Assembly (NCBI GenBank): GCA_944321885.1 | Contig: CALUNB010000002.1 | Span: forward strand, 1-64,000 | DNA: 64,000 nucleotides | Direction: 5' to 3' | Source: an uncultured Bacteroidales bacterium | GTDB lineage: Bacteria; Bacteroidota; Bacteroidia; Bacteroidales; P3 | Part shown: positions 16,771 to 24,142 of the stretch, piece after piece | Layout: every line of letters starts with the position of its first letter | Numbering within the stretch: position 1 is the stretch's first letter | The notes under the pieces: generated by a model | The model's database searches: none | What the model was told of the DNA's origin: nothing | What the model saw: the letters and a program-made list of their open reading frames with translations, nothing else | Position numbers and translations under genes: made by a program

Positions 16771-16962
16771 GAACCTGTTTAAAATCCTTACCATCCTGGT
16801 CACCTGGATCCCGAGGAACCGCTTCCCTGTCCTGTCAATCCAGCGAAAACCGTTCCAAGTTTTTTGGCATCCCCTCCGCATGGCCTACCGCCACCCCGGG
16901 AATGCGTCCCAAAATCCATTGGAAGCCCTCGCCCGATGGTCCAAACAAATTTAAACAGCTTC
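16771..16962. repeat. R1 MITE-like element, 192-bp intact copy between zapA and the ZapB-like gene
   Basis: It begins GAACCTGTTTAAAA and ends TTTAAACAGCTTC, and is flanked by TAA on both sides (16768-16770 and 16963-16965). Its right part matches, in reverse orientation, the left part of the 58.5-kb copy (CCCGATGG, CAAATTTAAACAGCTTC). The right end runs into the ZapB-like gene and provides its last codons and stop. Confidence 0.82.
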
Positions 16963-17271
16963 TAAAAGCATCAGGCAACGGTCGATTTCTTTAATCAAGC
17001 CGTCAATGAATGCCTTGGCTTTTTGCGACTCTTGCTTATCGGTGTTCCGATTCAAGCTACCGCTTACTTTTAATATGCTGTTTTTATTCTCTAGCTCTTT
17101 CACCTTCTGCTTGTACAGTTCCAAAGAGACTTCCAACTCCCCCACCCGGGATTTCAGTTGCCGGTTCTCCATTTCCATGCGTTCCAGAATCCTCCTCAAG
17201 CCGAGGGCTTTCTGTTCGATTCCGGAAACCAAGAACTCCAAATTGTCCACTTTCTTCCTGTCAAGCATCAC
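16951..17271 (-). CDS. ZapB-like coiled-coil protein
   Basis: This 106-residue protein is almost entirely coiled coil (about residues 5-72: LEFLVSGIEQKALGLRRILE, then MENRQLKSRVGELE) with a helical tail. No enzyme motif is visible. Its position just upstream of zapA suggests a division-associated coiled coil like ZapB, by context only. The final codons GAA GCT GTT TAA (Glu-Ala-Val-stop) are the terminal sequence of an R1 repeat, so the natural C terminus was probably altered by insertion. The promoter box is at 17348-17355. Confidence 0.72.
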   Translation of the reverse strand: MMLDRKKVDNLEFLVSGIEQKALGLRRILERMEMENRQLKSRVGELEVSLELYKQKVKELENKNSILKVSGSLNRNTDKQESQKAKAFIDGLIKEIDRCLMLLEAV

Positions 17272-17347
17272 CGCAGGACAGGGACACGTTTTCCCGCGTC
17301 CATAATGGCCGGATTCCCATCCGGCCTGCCCTTACGGTTTCACTCCG

Positions 17348-17355
17348 CAAAGATA
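17348..17355 (-). promoter_or_regulatory. Promoter -7 box for the ZapB-like/zapA transcript
   Basis: On the minus strand TATCTTTG lies about 76 nt before the ZapB-like start. Confidence 0.6.
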
Positions 17356-17424
17356 CGGCAAAAAGGGAGATTTAACAAATGCCAAAAAATCACAACCGCA
17401 TTTTGCCATTTAAGGGAATTGCAC

Positions 17425-17432
17425 TACTTTTG
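17425..17432 (+). promoter_or_regulatory. Promoter -7 box of the SRP RNA
   Basis: TACTTTTG ends 6 nt before the predicted RNA 5' end, the spacing expected for this box. Confidence 0.75.
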
Positions 17433-17437
17433 CGGCC

Positions 17438-17541
17438 GGGTAAGTCTTACACGACCAGCTCCCTTCTAATCCCCCAGGGCCGGAAGGCAGCAAGGGTACG
17501 AAGGTTGTAGCGGTGCGATGTAAGGAGCTTACCCTTTTTTT
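17438..17541 (+). ncRNA. ffs: Signal recognition particle RNA (4.5S type)
   Basis: The RNA scaffold of SRP, which binds Ffh and targets membrane proteins. The conserved domain IV reads CCAGGGCCGGAAGGCAGCAA (17470s-17490s), with its GGAA tetraloop and asymmetric bulge. The ends GGGTAAG and CTTACCC pair, and a run of eight T at 17535-17542 ends the transcript. Length of about 100 nt fits the small bacterial type. Confidence 0.96.
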
Positions 17542-17658
17542 TGCCCGGTCTGGAACGCTTGCAGGAGACGGTTTTGCTAAAAACTTGGCCACGAAACGCG
17601 CAAGCTTCCTCGAAACGGCGGGATATTTGGAGAACGGATTCAAAGCTTTCACCAGGAA

Positions 17659-18267
17659 ATGCTGCTGAAGACATACGGACAAGGGCTTCAAGCCAAACAG
17701 ATAGATCATATCGTGGAATGCCTCCGGCATGGGGGTATCATCATCTATCCCACCGACACCCTCTACGGCATGGGAACCGGGCTTTCCAACATCAAAAGCA
17801 TCAACCGGCTCGCCCAAATCAAGCTCAAACGCAAGGAGAACCTCAACTACACCATTCTCTGCCACGATTTGAGCCGGCTTTCCCATTACGCGATGCCGAT
17901 TTCCAACCCCTTGTTCCGCTTCATCAAGTCCCATGTACCGGGACCTTTCACTTTCGTGCTGAACGCCAACAACGAGGTTCCCAAGATTTTCCAAAGCAAG
18001 AAGAAGACCATCGGAATCCGGGTCCCCGACAATTTAATCGTGCACCAGATTGTGGAAGCCTTGGGCGAACCCTTGCTCAACACCTCCATCGACATCGGTT
18101 CCGACGAAATCGAATACGCCACCGACCCCGAAGCCATCCACTACCGTTTCGGGAAACAAGTGGACTTGGTCATCGACGGCGGCATCGGGAGCACAGCTTA
18201 TTCCACCGTGCTCGACTGCACCAAGGACGAAATTGAAATTATCCGCCAAGGCATAGGCGAAATTTGA
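17659..18267 (+). CDS. Sua5/YciO/YrdC family protein (YciO-like)
   Basis: The protein (202 aa) belongs to the family that includes TsaC, which makes threonylcarbamoyl-AMP for tRNA t6A. The core YPTDTLYGMGTGL (about residue 30) is present. The following segment, KLKRKENLNYTILCHDLSRLSHYA, is the YciO form rather than the KxR-P-x-PL form of TsaC. The usual SxN motif region reads NTSIDIGS. I therefore infer a YciO-like protein whose t6A activity is uncertain. It follows the SRP RNA and is 37 nt before holA. Confidence 0.85.
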   Translation: MLLKTYGQGLQAKQIDHIVECLRHGGIIIYPTDTLYGMGTGLSNIKSINRLAQIKLKRKENLNYTILCHDLSRLSHYAMPISNPLFRFIKSHVPGPFTFVLNANNEVPKIFQSKKKTIGIRVPDNLIVHQIVEALGEPLLNTSIDIGSDEIEYATDPEAIHYRFGKQVDLVIDGGIGSTAYSTVLDCTKDEIEIIRQGIGEI

Positions 18268-18304
18268 ACTTTAAAACGTATCTTCGCAGGTAAAAACGGG
18301 ATTC

Positions 18305-19342
18305 ATGCCTGCACTCTCCCTACCCTCGAAAGACATAGAAAAGCAAATCAAGGACAAGCAGTTGGCTCCTGTCTACCTGTTATGGGGTGAAGAGGACTTC
18401 TTCATCGACCGGCTGACCGCGCTCTTTGAAACCCAGCTTCTGGACGAGATGCAAAAGGAGTTCGATTTCTCCCTTTATTTCGCCCCCGACCTCAAGAGCC
18501 AGGAACCGGGTCTGAAGGGTGTGATGGCCAATTGCAAGCAATTCCCGGTCATGTCGCCCTTCCAGGTGGTCATCATCAAGGAAGCCCAAAGCCTCGACAA
18601 CTGGGGCCCGGTGGAAGACTACCTCCAGAACCCCGTCGCCACGACCGTCCTCGTCTTGATTCACAAGCACAAGAAGATAGACAAACGCAAATCGGTTTTC
18701 AAACGTATCGAGAAGGTGGGATACAGTTTGGAATCCTCCCCGCTTTCCGAGGCCAAATACCGCAATTGGACCGCCCGGTATATCAGTGAACGGGGATACT
18801 TGATCCAGAACCAAGCCTTGGCCCTGCTGAACGAATCCATGGGCAACAATTTGAACCTGATGGCCAACGAGCTGGAAAAGCTTTTCATCAACCTTCCCCC
18901 GGGTACGGAAATCAACGAGGAAACCATCGAGAAATATATCGGCATCAACAAGGATTACAACGTTTTCAAACTGGAGGAGGCCTTGGCGGTCCGGGATGTG
19001 GTCCGGACCCGGAAGATTTGCAATTACATCCGCCAGAAGCCCAAGGACTTCCCACCCCAGTTCGTCCTGCCGCAACTCTACCGGTATTTCGTGAAAATAC
19101 TGCAAATCCATTATGCGAAAGACAAAAGGCTCGCCCATAACGAGGTGTTGAAAATCACGGGAATCGCCCCGTACTACTTCGACCAATACGAAAGGGCCAG
19201 CCAATACTACAATTACCGGAACACGGCAGCCATCATCCGCTTGATCCGCCAATACGATGCCAAGGCAAAAGGCGTGGATTCCAACGGAATGGAAATTGCC
19301 GACTTGATGGACGAACTCACGTTCAGGATTTTGCACATATAG
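18305..19342 (+). CDS. holA: DNA polymerase III subunit delta
   Basis: HolA (345 aa) is the clamp-opening subunit of the clamp loader. The N-terminal domain starts with PVYLLWGEEDFFIDRLTALF (about residue 22) and shows the AAA-like fold without a Walker motif. The middle has NLNLMANELEKLFI and the C-terminal domain ends with YRNTAAIIRLIRQYDAKAKG. These are family landmarks. A weak box TATCTTCG lies 19 nt upstream, but the gene may be read from the previous one. Confidence 0.93.
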   Translation: MPALSLPSKDIEKQIKDKQLAPVYLLWGEEDFFIDRLTALFETQLLDEMQKEFDFSLYFAPDLKSQEPGLKGVMANCKQFPVMSPFQVVIIKEAQSLDNWGPVEDYLQNPVATTVLVLIHKHKKIDKRKSVFKRIEKVGYSLESSPLSEAKYRNWTARYISERGYLIQNQALALLNESMGNNLNLMANELEKLFINLPPGTEINEETIEKYIGINKDYNVFKLEEALAVRDVVRTRKICNYIRQKPKDFPPQFVLPQLYRYFVKILQIHYAKDKRLAHNEVLKITGIAPYYFDQYERASQYYNYRNTAAIIRLIRQYDAKAKGVDSNGMEIADLMDELTFRILHI

Positions 19343-19360
19343 TAAAACGCCTCCTGCACC

Positions 19361-19663
19361 ATGAACGACAAACTGAATTTCCTCCTCCGAAGCCTGCTGG
19401 CTGTCGCCGTCCAAGACCGGGAAGCCTTCATCGGAAAGTTCGGGCAGCTTTGGGAAGACATTACCGGCGGGGATGCCGAAAGCGGGAAGGCCAAAGGAGA
19501 ACAGCTGGCCCGAAGCATGGACAAACTGAGGGTCGAACTCCAAACCGAAGCCCTTGCCCGGAAAATGTCCAAGGAAGACAAAGCCGAAATCCTCGAAGCC
19601 CTTGCCAAGATAGAGAAACGCATCGAAGAACTGGATCGGAAAATGGAAAGAAGTGCCTCATGA
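19361..19663 (+). CDS. Small helical protein of unknown function
   Basis: This 100-residue protein is mostly helical. It begins MNDKLNFLLRSLLAVAVQDREAFIGK and ends with a charged coiled coil (about 63-96, SKEDKAEILEALAKIEKRIE). It resembles small phasin- or accessory-type proteins often found before UbiB-family genes, but I do not recognise it with certainty. Its TGA stop overlaps the next start as ATGA, so it is probably translated together with the kinase-like gene and may act with it. Confidence 0.65.
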   Translation: MNDKLNFLLRSLLAVAVQDREAFIGKFGQLWEDITGGDAESGKAKGEQLARSMDKLRVELQTEALARKMSKEDKAEILEALAKIEKRIEELDRKMERSAS

Positions 19664-21300
19664 ACATCCTCAACCTGTACAGCAATATCCTCAAAGCCGG
19701 AAGATTCCTGCAAATCAGCCACATCCTTCTGTTGCACGGTATCCGGAACTGGTACTACAACACCCGTTTGGGGAGACGTCGTTTACGCCGCCATCCCGAA
19801 ATCCCGCATCCCAGTACGCCCGAACGGATTCGCATCCTGATCGAGGACCTGGGACCTACTTTCGTCAAGTTCGGACAAATCCTGGCCGACCGTCCCGATG
19901 TGCTTTCCGAACGTTTCCGCCTGCCCCTGAAACAACTACAGTCTCATGTGGTCCCGATTGACGACCAAACGGCCAAAAGTCTGATTGAAAATGAGCTCTG
20001 CAAACCTATCGAGCATGTCTTTTCGTACTTCAACCCCCGATGTATCGCCTCGGCTTCGATAGGCCAGGTCTATGAAGCCAAGCTCCACAGCGGGGAAGAA
20101 GTCATCGTGAAAATCCAACGCCCCCATATCAAAAAGACCATCAAGCTCGATATCAAGCTGCTACGCTGGATGGTAGTCCGGCTCACCAAATCCTATCCCC
20201 AATACGCCTACATGGACCTGCCCGGTTTCGTGGAAGAATTCTCCAAACAGATGGCCAACGAGCTGGACTACTTCAACGAAGCCGAGAACATCGCCCGTTT
20301 CGGCAAGATGTTCGAAAATGAGGAAAAGGTCTACATCCCCAAGGTCTACTCCGAGTTCACGACCAAGAGCTTGTTAGTCATGGAGAAAGTGGGAGGAATT
20401 CCTCCCGACCAGACCGAAAAGCTCAAAGCGGAAGGTTACGATTTGCACGAAATCGCGGTCACGGGAGCCAACGCCTTGCTCAAAATGATTATGGAAGAAG
20501 GCTTCTTCCATGCCGACCCCCACCCGGGCAACATCTTCATCATGCCGGGCAACGTGGTCTGTTTCATCGATTTCGGCATGGTCGGGACCCTGAGGCCCCG
20601 TGAAATGAACTTCATCGCCAACTTCATCATCGGCTTCGTCCGCAAGAACCCCAAAGCCATGTGCACAGCCCTTTTGTCCCTGAGCGGCAAAAAATTCTAT
20701 CCCGACATGGACGAACTGGAATTCGAGCTGGACTCCCTGGTCAAAAGGGTGGGTGGCGCCACAGTGGAAGAAATCAACTTCGCCGGAGCCATGCAAAGCT
20801 GTATCGACCTCTTGGTCAAGCACAAGCTGCGTGTTCCCTCGGGCATGTTCATGCTCGGGAAATCCCTGCTGACCCTGCAACGCTTCGCCGGACAGCTGGA
20901 TCCGTCCCTTCCCCTTACCCCCCTGGTCCTGCCTTTTGCCAAGAAATTGGTTTCGACCCAATACAATGTCTCCAAAGTGGCCGGTTCTCTTTTCGACACC
21001 CTTTCGGACTACCTCAACCTCGCCCGGAGCCTACCGGTTCAAGTAGACGAAATCCTCTACAAAATCAAGGAAGGCAAAATCAGCCACGAGATGAAAGTGG
21101 AAGATGCCGAAGCCATGAACAAGGTCTTGCGCAACGCAGGAAACCGTATCGTCACAGCTATCCTGCTGACAGCCCTTTTCATCGGTTCGGCCCTGCTGAT
21201 GGCCTTGGCGCCCCAGCTCACCTACGGCAAAATCCTGTTCTTCGCCTCTTCGGCTCTCATGCTTTTCATGTTGCTGCTCAGGTTATTCCGGAATAAATAG
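19660..21300 (+). CDS. UbiB/ABC1/AarF-family atypical kinase
   Basis: UbiB-type proteins are atypical kinases or ATPases that assist quinone biosynthesis. Landmarks in 546 residues are the KxGQ motif in FVKFGQILADRPDVLSERF (about 65), EFSKQMANELDYFNEAEN (about 190), HADPHPGNIF (about 285) and the metal-binding IDFGMVG (about 307). Two membrane helices close the protein (about 490-512 and 518-538). The ATG at 19660 overlaps the preceding stop; the longer reading is in a shifted frame of that gene. A terminator follows. Confidence 0.92.
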   Translation: MNILNLYSNILKAGRFLQISHILLLHGIRNWYYNTRLGRRRLRRHPEIPHPSTPERIRILIEDLGPTFVKFGQILADRPDVLSERFRLPLKQLQSHVVPIDDQTAKSLIENELCKPIEHVFSYFNPRCIASASIGQVYEAKLHSGEEVIVKIQRPHIKKTIKLDIKLLRWMVVRLTKSYPQYAYMDLPGFVEEFSKQMANELDYFNEAENIARFGKMFENEEKVYIPKVYSEFTTKSLLVMEKVGGIPPDQTEKLKAEGYDLHEIAVTGANALLKMIMEEGFFHADPHPGNIFIMPGNVVCFIDFGMVGTLRPREMNFIANFIIGFVRKNPKAMCTALLSLSGKKFYPDMDELEFELDSLVKRVGGATVEEINFAGAMQSCIDLLVKHKLRVPSGMFMLGKSLLTLQRFAGQLDPSLPLTPLVLPFAKKLVSTQYNVSKVAGSLFDTLSDYLNLARSLPVQVDEILYKIKEGKISHEMKVEDAEAMNKVLRNAGNRIVTAILLTALFIGSALLMALAPQLTYGKILFFASSALMLFMLLLRLFRNK

Positions 21301-21337
21301 CTTGCTTGGAACCCGGATTCCCAGCGAGTTTTTTTGA
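21301..21337 (+). terminator. Terminator after the UbiB-like gene
   Basis: CTTGCTTGGAA pairs with TTCCCAGCGAG (two G-T pairs) around ACCCGGA-type loop bases, followed by seven T. Confidence 0.7.
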
Positions 21338-21367
21338 TTTTCATTTGGTTTATATTATAAACTACTT

Positions 21368-21375
21368 TATATTTG
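21368..21375 (+). promoter_or_regulatory. Promoter -7 box of the membrane protein/regulator pair
   Basis: TATATTTG with a TTTG at 21344-21347 gives 20 bp between elements, a good Bacteroidetes promoter. The leader of about 100 nt contains a short hairpin (GCAGCCTCCGGTAGCTGC). Confidence 0.75.
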
Positions 21376-21482
21376 CATCATCATTCCCAAAGGATGATGC
21401 CTGGCAAGCAGCCTCCGGTAGCTGCACGACAAGGGCGGGAACCGGACCTGCCCGGACAAAAACCTAAAAAAAACACGACACC

Positions 21483-22088
21483 ATGGAAAACACGGAAAAA
21501 ATGGGGAACACGGAACTTTCCCCGGAAAAAAGCTTGCAACTAATCAGTTCCATCCTCCAGCAAAACCGGCAGGAAATATCCCGGAACACGGGTAAACCAT
21601 TCCTTCTTTGGGGCTGCTTGAGCTTTCTTTCATCCTTGATCATCTGGTTACTTTGGTCACGGACCGGCAATCCGGCTTGGAACTTCCTCTGGTTCGCCAT
21701 GACGTTGACTGGAGCCTTGCTTCATTGGCGTCTGGAGCGCAAAACGGAAGAAGGTGCCACCACCTTCCTCGCTTCGGCCATCGGTTCGGTCTGGATTCTT
21801 TTCGGTTGCACCAGTTGCAGCTTAGCTGTCATCAACATCTTCCTACCCATCCCTATCCTACTCTTCATCATGCTATTGATGGGCTTTTCCACTTCCTTGA
21901 CCGGGGTCTTGATCAAAAACTCCGTCCTGAGCTGTTGCGGTATCCTGAGCATCCTGCTTTGCATCCCCCTCAGTGCCGGACGTTGGCTTTCCGGGCCGGA
22001 CACCCTCTTGGCCATGGCCTTGGCCGCCTTGGTCGGTTTGGTCATCCCGGGCATCATCCTTTATTGTAAAACGGTAAAAAAGGCCTGA
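21483..22088 (+). CDS. Multi-spanning membrane protein of unknown function
   Basis: The product (201 aa) has a soluble N-terminal 40 residues (PEKSLQLISSILQQNRQEIS) followed by about five hydrophobic helices (about 42-60, 66-82, 92-112, 115-150 as two helices, 170-192). I do not recognise a catalytic motif. It ends 2 nt before a small winged-helix gene. Such pairs of an integral membrane protein and a short winged-helix regulator recur in Bacteroidetes, and the regulator probably controls this operon. Confidence 0.75.
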   Translation: MENTEKMGNTELSPEKSLQLISSILQQNRQEISRNTGKPFLLWGCLSFLSSLIIWLLWSRTGNPAWNFLWFAMTLTGALLHWRLERKTEEGATTFLASAIGSVWILFGCTSCSLAVINIFLPIPILLFIMLLMGFSTSLTGVLIKNSVLSCCGILSILLCIPLSAGRWLSGPDTLLAMALAALVGLVIPGIILYCKTVKKA

Positions 22089-22090
22089 AA

Positions 22091-22375
22091 ATGTTTAAGA
22101 AACTCGACCCGCTCCTCCACTCCGAACTGCGACTGGCCGTCATGTCCGTCCTGATTGGCGTGAAGGAAGCCGATTTCAACTTCATCAAGGAACAGACCCA
22201 AGCCACGGCAGGGAACTTGAGCGTCCAGCTCGACAAACTGGCCCAAGCCGGTTACATCCAAGTCGAAAAAGGGTTCGCGGGGAAAAAGCCCCGAACCCTT
22301 TGCCGGGTCACACCCCAAGGGATACAGGCCTTTTCCGATTATGTGGAATGCCTCAAAGGCTATATCCAGCATTAA
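22091..22375 (+). CDS. Winged-helix DNA-binding regulator
   Basis: This 94-residue protein is a stand-alone winged helix. The sequence RLAVMSVLIGVKEADFNFIK then LSVQLDKLAQAGYIQVEKGF shows helix 2, the recognition helix and the wing (GKKPRTLCRVTPQG). It resembles the MarR/ArsR-like regulators annotated as winged-helix proteins of the HTH_27 type. The gene follows the membrane protein by 2 nt. Its TAA stop is followed after one base by an F2 repeat end (22377). Confidence 0.88.
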   Translation: MFKKLDPLLHSELRLAVMSVLIGVKEADFNFIKEQTQATAGNLSVQLDKLAQAGYIQVEKGFAGKKPRTLCRVTPQGIQAFSDYVECLKGYIQH

Positions 22376-22376
22376 T

Positions 22377-22454
22377 GCGGTTTATCCTAACGGACCTTCT
22401 GGCTTTGCCGAAGACTGGCTGCACCTCGCATCTTATCCGTTCTGGCAAACCGCC
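22377..22454. repeat. F2 element, diverged short copy
   Basis: The ends GCGGTTTATCCTAACGGA and TCCGTTCTGGCAAACCGC are inverted repeats of the F2 type. The body contains CTGGCTTTGCCGAAGACTGG, shared with copies at 23.7 and 53.3 kb. It begins one base after a stop codon. Confidence 0.7.
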
Positions 22455-22490
22455 GAAGAGGACAAGTTTCATTTTGCCACGCCAACAAAA

Positions 22491-22528
22491 AGGCGGTGTG
22501 CCGAGCTTTTAGCTCCGACACACCGCCT
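22491..22528 (-). terminator. Hairpin terminator built from F2-type ends
   Basis: AGGCGGTGTG pairs with CACACCGCCT around an inner CGAGCT/AGCTCCG stem, followed on the minus strand by five T. It lies about 120 nt past the aldo/keto reductase stop. The stem is the F2 terminal sequence, so a repeat may have become a terminator. Confidence 0.65.
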
Positions 22529-22648
22529 GAAATTTCATCAACAGTTTGAAGATTTGCCTGACCGCCAAACCTTCTTCCCTCACTTATTACCAAGGACCTC
22601 GTCCTTGAAAAGGGATTTCCGAACGGGCAAACAAGGTTCCGGAAAAAC

Positions 22649-23491
22649 TTACTTGCCCAAGCCGACCAAGAACTTGACCGTTTCCGGGTCGTAATGCGAA
22701 AAGAACAAGCTTTCGGCCTTGTCCAACCGGGCAATGGCTGCCATGTCCTCTTCCGAGAGCATGAAATCGAACACATCGAGGTTCTGGACCATGCGTTCCT
22801 TATGGGTCGATTTGGGAATCACGACCACGCCGCGCTGAATCAGGAACCGCAAAGCTACCTGCGCCACGGACTTCCCGTATTCCGCCCCTACCCGCTGCAA
22901 GACAGGATTCGAGAAGAAGCCGTTACGACCTTCGGCGAAGGGCCCCCAAGACATGATCTGGGTCCCGTACGACTTCATGATTTCCTGGGGTTTGCGTTGC
23001 TGGTTGAACACATGGGTTTCCACCTGGTTCACCATCGGCTTGATTTCGGAAAACTCGGCCATATCGATGAAACGGTCGGGATAGAAGTTCGAAACCCCGA
23101 TGGCCCGCAGCTTGCCGGCCTTGTAGGCCTCTTCCATGGCCCGGTACGTACCGTAATAATCGTTGAACGGCTGATGAATCAACATCAAGTCGATATAGTC
23201 GGTCTGCAGCTTGCGCAAAGACTCGTCGATGGAAGCCTTGGCCTTTTCGTAACCCGCATTGGAAATCCATACCTTGGAAACCAAGAACAGCTCCTGACGC
23301 GGTATCCCGCTTTTCTTCACTGCCGCACCGACCCCTTCTTCATTATGATAGGCTTGAGCGGTGTCCACCATACGGTAGCCCACGCTCAAAGCGTCCGCCA
23401 CGCAACGTTCGCATTCACCGGGGTTCACCTGATATACCCCGTACCCCAGAACCGGCATTTCCACGCCGTTGTTCAATTTTACTGTTTCCAT
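22649..23491 (-). CDS. Aldo/keto reductase
   Basis: This NADPH-dependent oxidoreductase (280 aa) has the TIM-barrel signature of the AKR family, close to the 2,5-diketo-gluconate reductase type. Catalytic residues are visible: Asp and Tyr in VDTAQAYHNEEGVG (about 42-55), Lys in LVSKVWI (about 74) and His in LIHQPF (about 107). The cofactor segment VVIPKSTHKERM (about 231) is also present. The start at 23491 is consistent with the family (VKLNNGVEMPVLGYGVYQV). A -7 box lies upstream at 23601-23608. Its substrate is unknown. Confidence 0.93.
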   Translation of the reverse strand: METVKLNNGVEMPVLGYGVYQVNPGECERCVADALSVGYRMVDTAQAYHNEEGVGAAVKKSGIPRQELFLVSKVWISNAGYEKAKASIDESLRKLQTDYIDLMLIHQPFNDYYGTYRAMEEAYKAGKLRAIGVSNFYPDRFIDMAEFSEIKPMVNQVETHVFNQQRKPQEIMKSYGTQIMSWGPFAEGRNGFFSNPVLQRVGAEYGKSVAQVALRFLIQRGVVVIPKSTHKERMVQNLDVFDFMLSEEDMAAIARLDKAESLFFSHYDPETVKFLVGLGK

Positions 23492-23600
23492 ATCGTTGAT
23501 TTTTTCAGGAAGCGCCCGCCCGGAGACCGTGGAACAGGTTCCGGCTCCTGTCCGGAACCTGCCCTTTCCCTTGAACGTGCCGCTTCGTTTTTTTTCGGGG

Positions 23601-23608
23601 CAAAAGTA
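23601..23608 (-). promoter_or_regulatory. Promoter -7 box of the aldo/keto reductase
   Basis: On the minus strand TACTTTTG lies 109 nt before the ATG. Confidence 0.65.
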
Positions 23609-23664
23609 CGCAGTTCCAAATAGAAAGCTCTTGCACGAATGGCGGTTTCCTTTTCACTTTTTCC

Positions 23665-24049
23665 GGCGGTTTGCCATAACAGGCAATCTGGCTTCGCCGA
23701 AGACTGGCTGCACCTCGGCAAAAACGGTGCAAGTTGAGAGCCATGCCGGACTTGTTCGGAAATGGCCGAAACGCAGTCCGTTTTCGATGTAATCCAAGCT
23801 CAAGCATGTTGGGCTTCGGCTCTGCACTCGGTTTGTACAATCTTTGCAGCGTTGCTTTGGTTGCACAGAAAACAGGCAGAAGCGGTTCCAGAAAATTTCC
23901 CCGCACCAAGCCCCAACTTGGTCACGCCCATCAGGACACCGCTGAACCCGGTTCCGGTACATCTACCTAACCCAAGTCTGTAAACAGAATCCTGAACCCC
24001 TCCCTAAAAATTCACCTTTTCAAGATTGTAAGAAATTCGAAACAGCTTC
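23665..24049 (+). repeat. Composite repeat: F2 left end, decayed cassette, R1 right end
   Basis: The F2 end GGCGGTTTGCCATAAC (23665) is followed by CAATCTGGCTTCGCCGAAG and GGCTGCACCTCGG. A cassette-like stretch then ends in GTACAATCTTTGC (about 23841-23853). From about 23988 the sequence (ACAGAATCCTGAACC to GAAACAGCTTC at 24049) matches the right third of the R1 element at 58.5 kb. No gene is visible in 23492-24142 apart from promoters. Confidence 0.7.
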
Positions 24050-24065
24050 TTAACCCTTTTATCCG

Positions 24066-24073
24066 TATTTTTG
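24066..24073 (+). promoter_or_regulatory. Promoter -7 box of the alkaline phosphatase
   Basis: TATTTTTG matches TAnnTTTG, 69 nt before the ATG and 16 nt after the R1 end. Confidence 0.6.
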
Positions 24074-24142
24074 AGCCACATTCACGGAACAGGAAAGGCC
24101 CGGCCCCGTTAGCCTCCTTGCCGTTCCCCTTAACGAAAACCC

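Noticed and set aside
18279-18286. TATCTTCG as a promoter for holA
   Set aside because: It has one mismatch and no properly spaced upstream TTTG; transcription from the gene before is equally likely.
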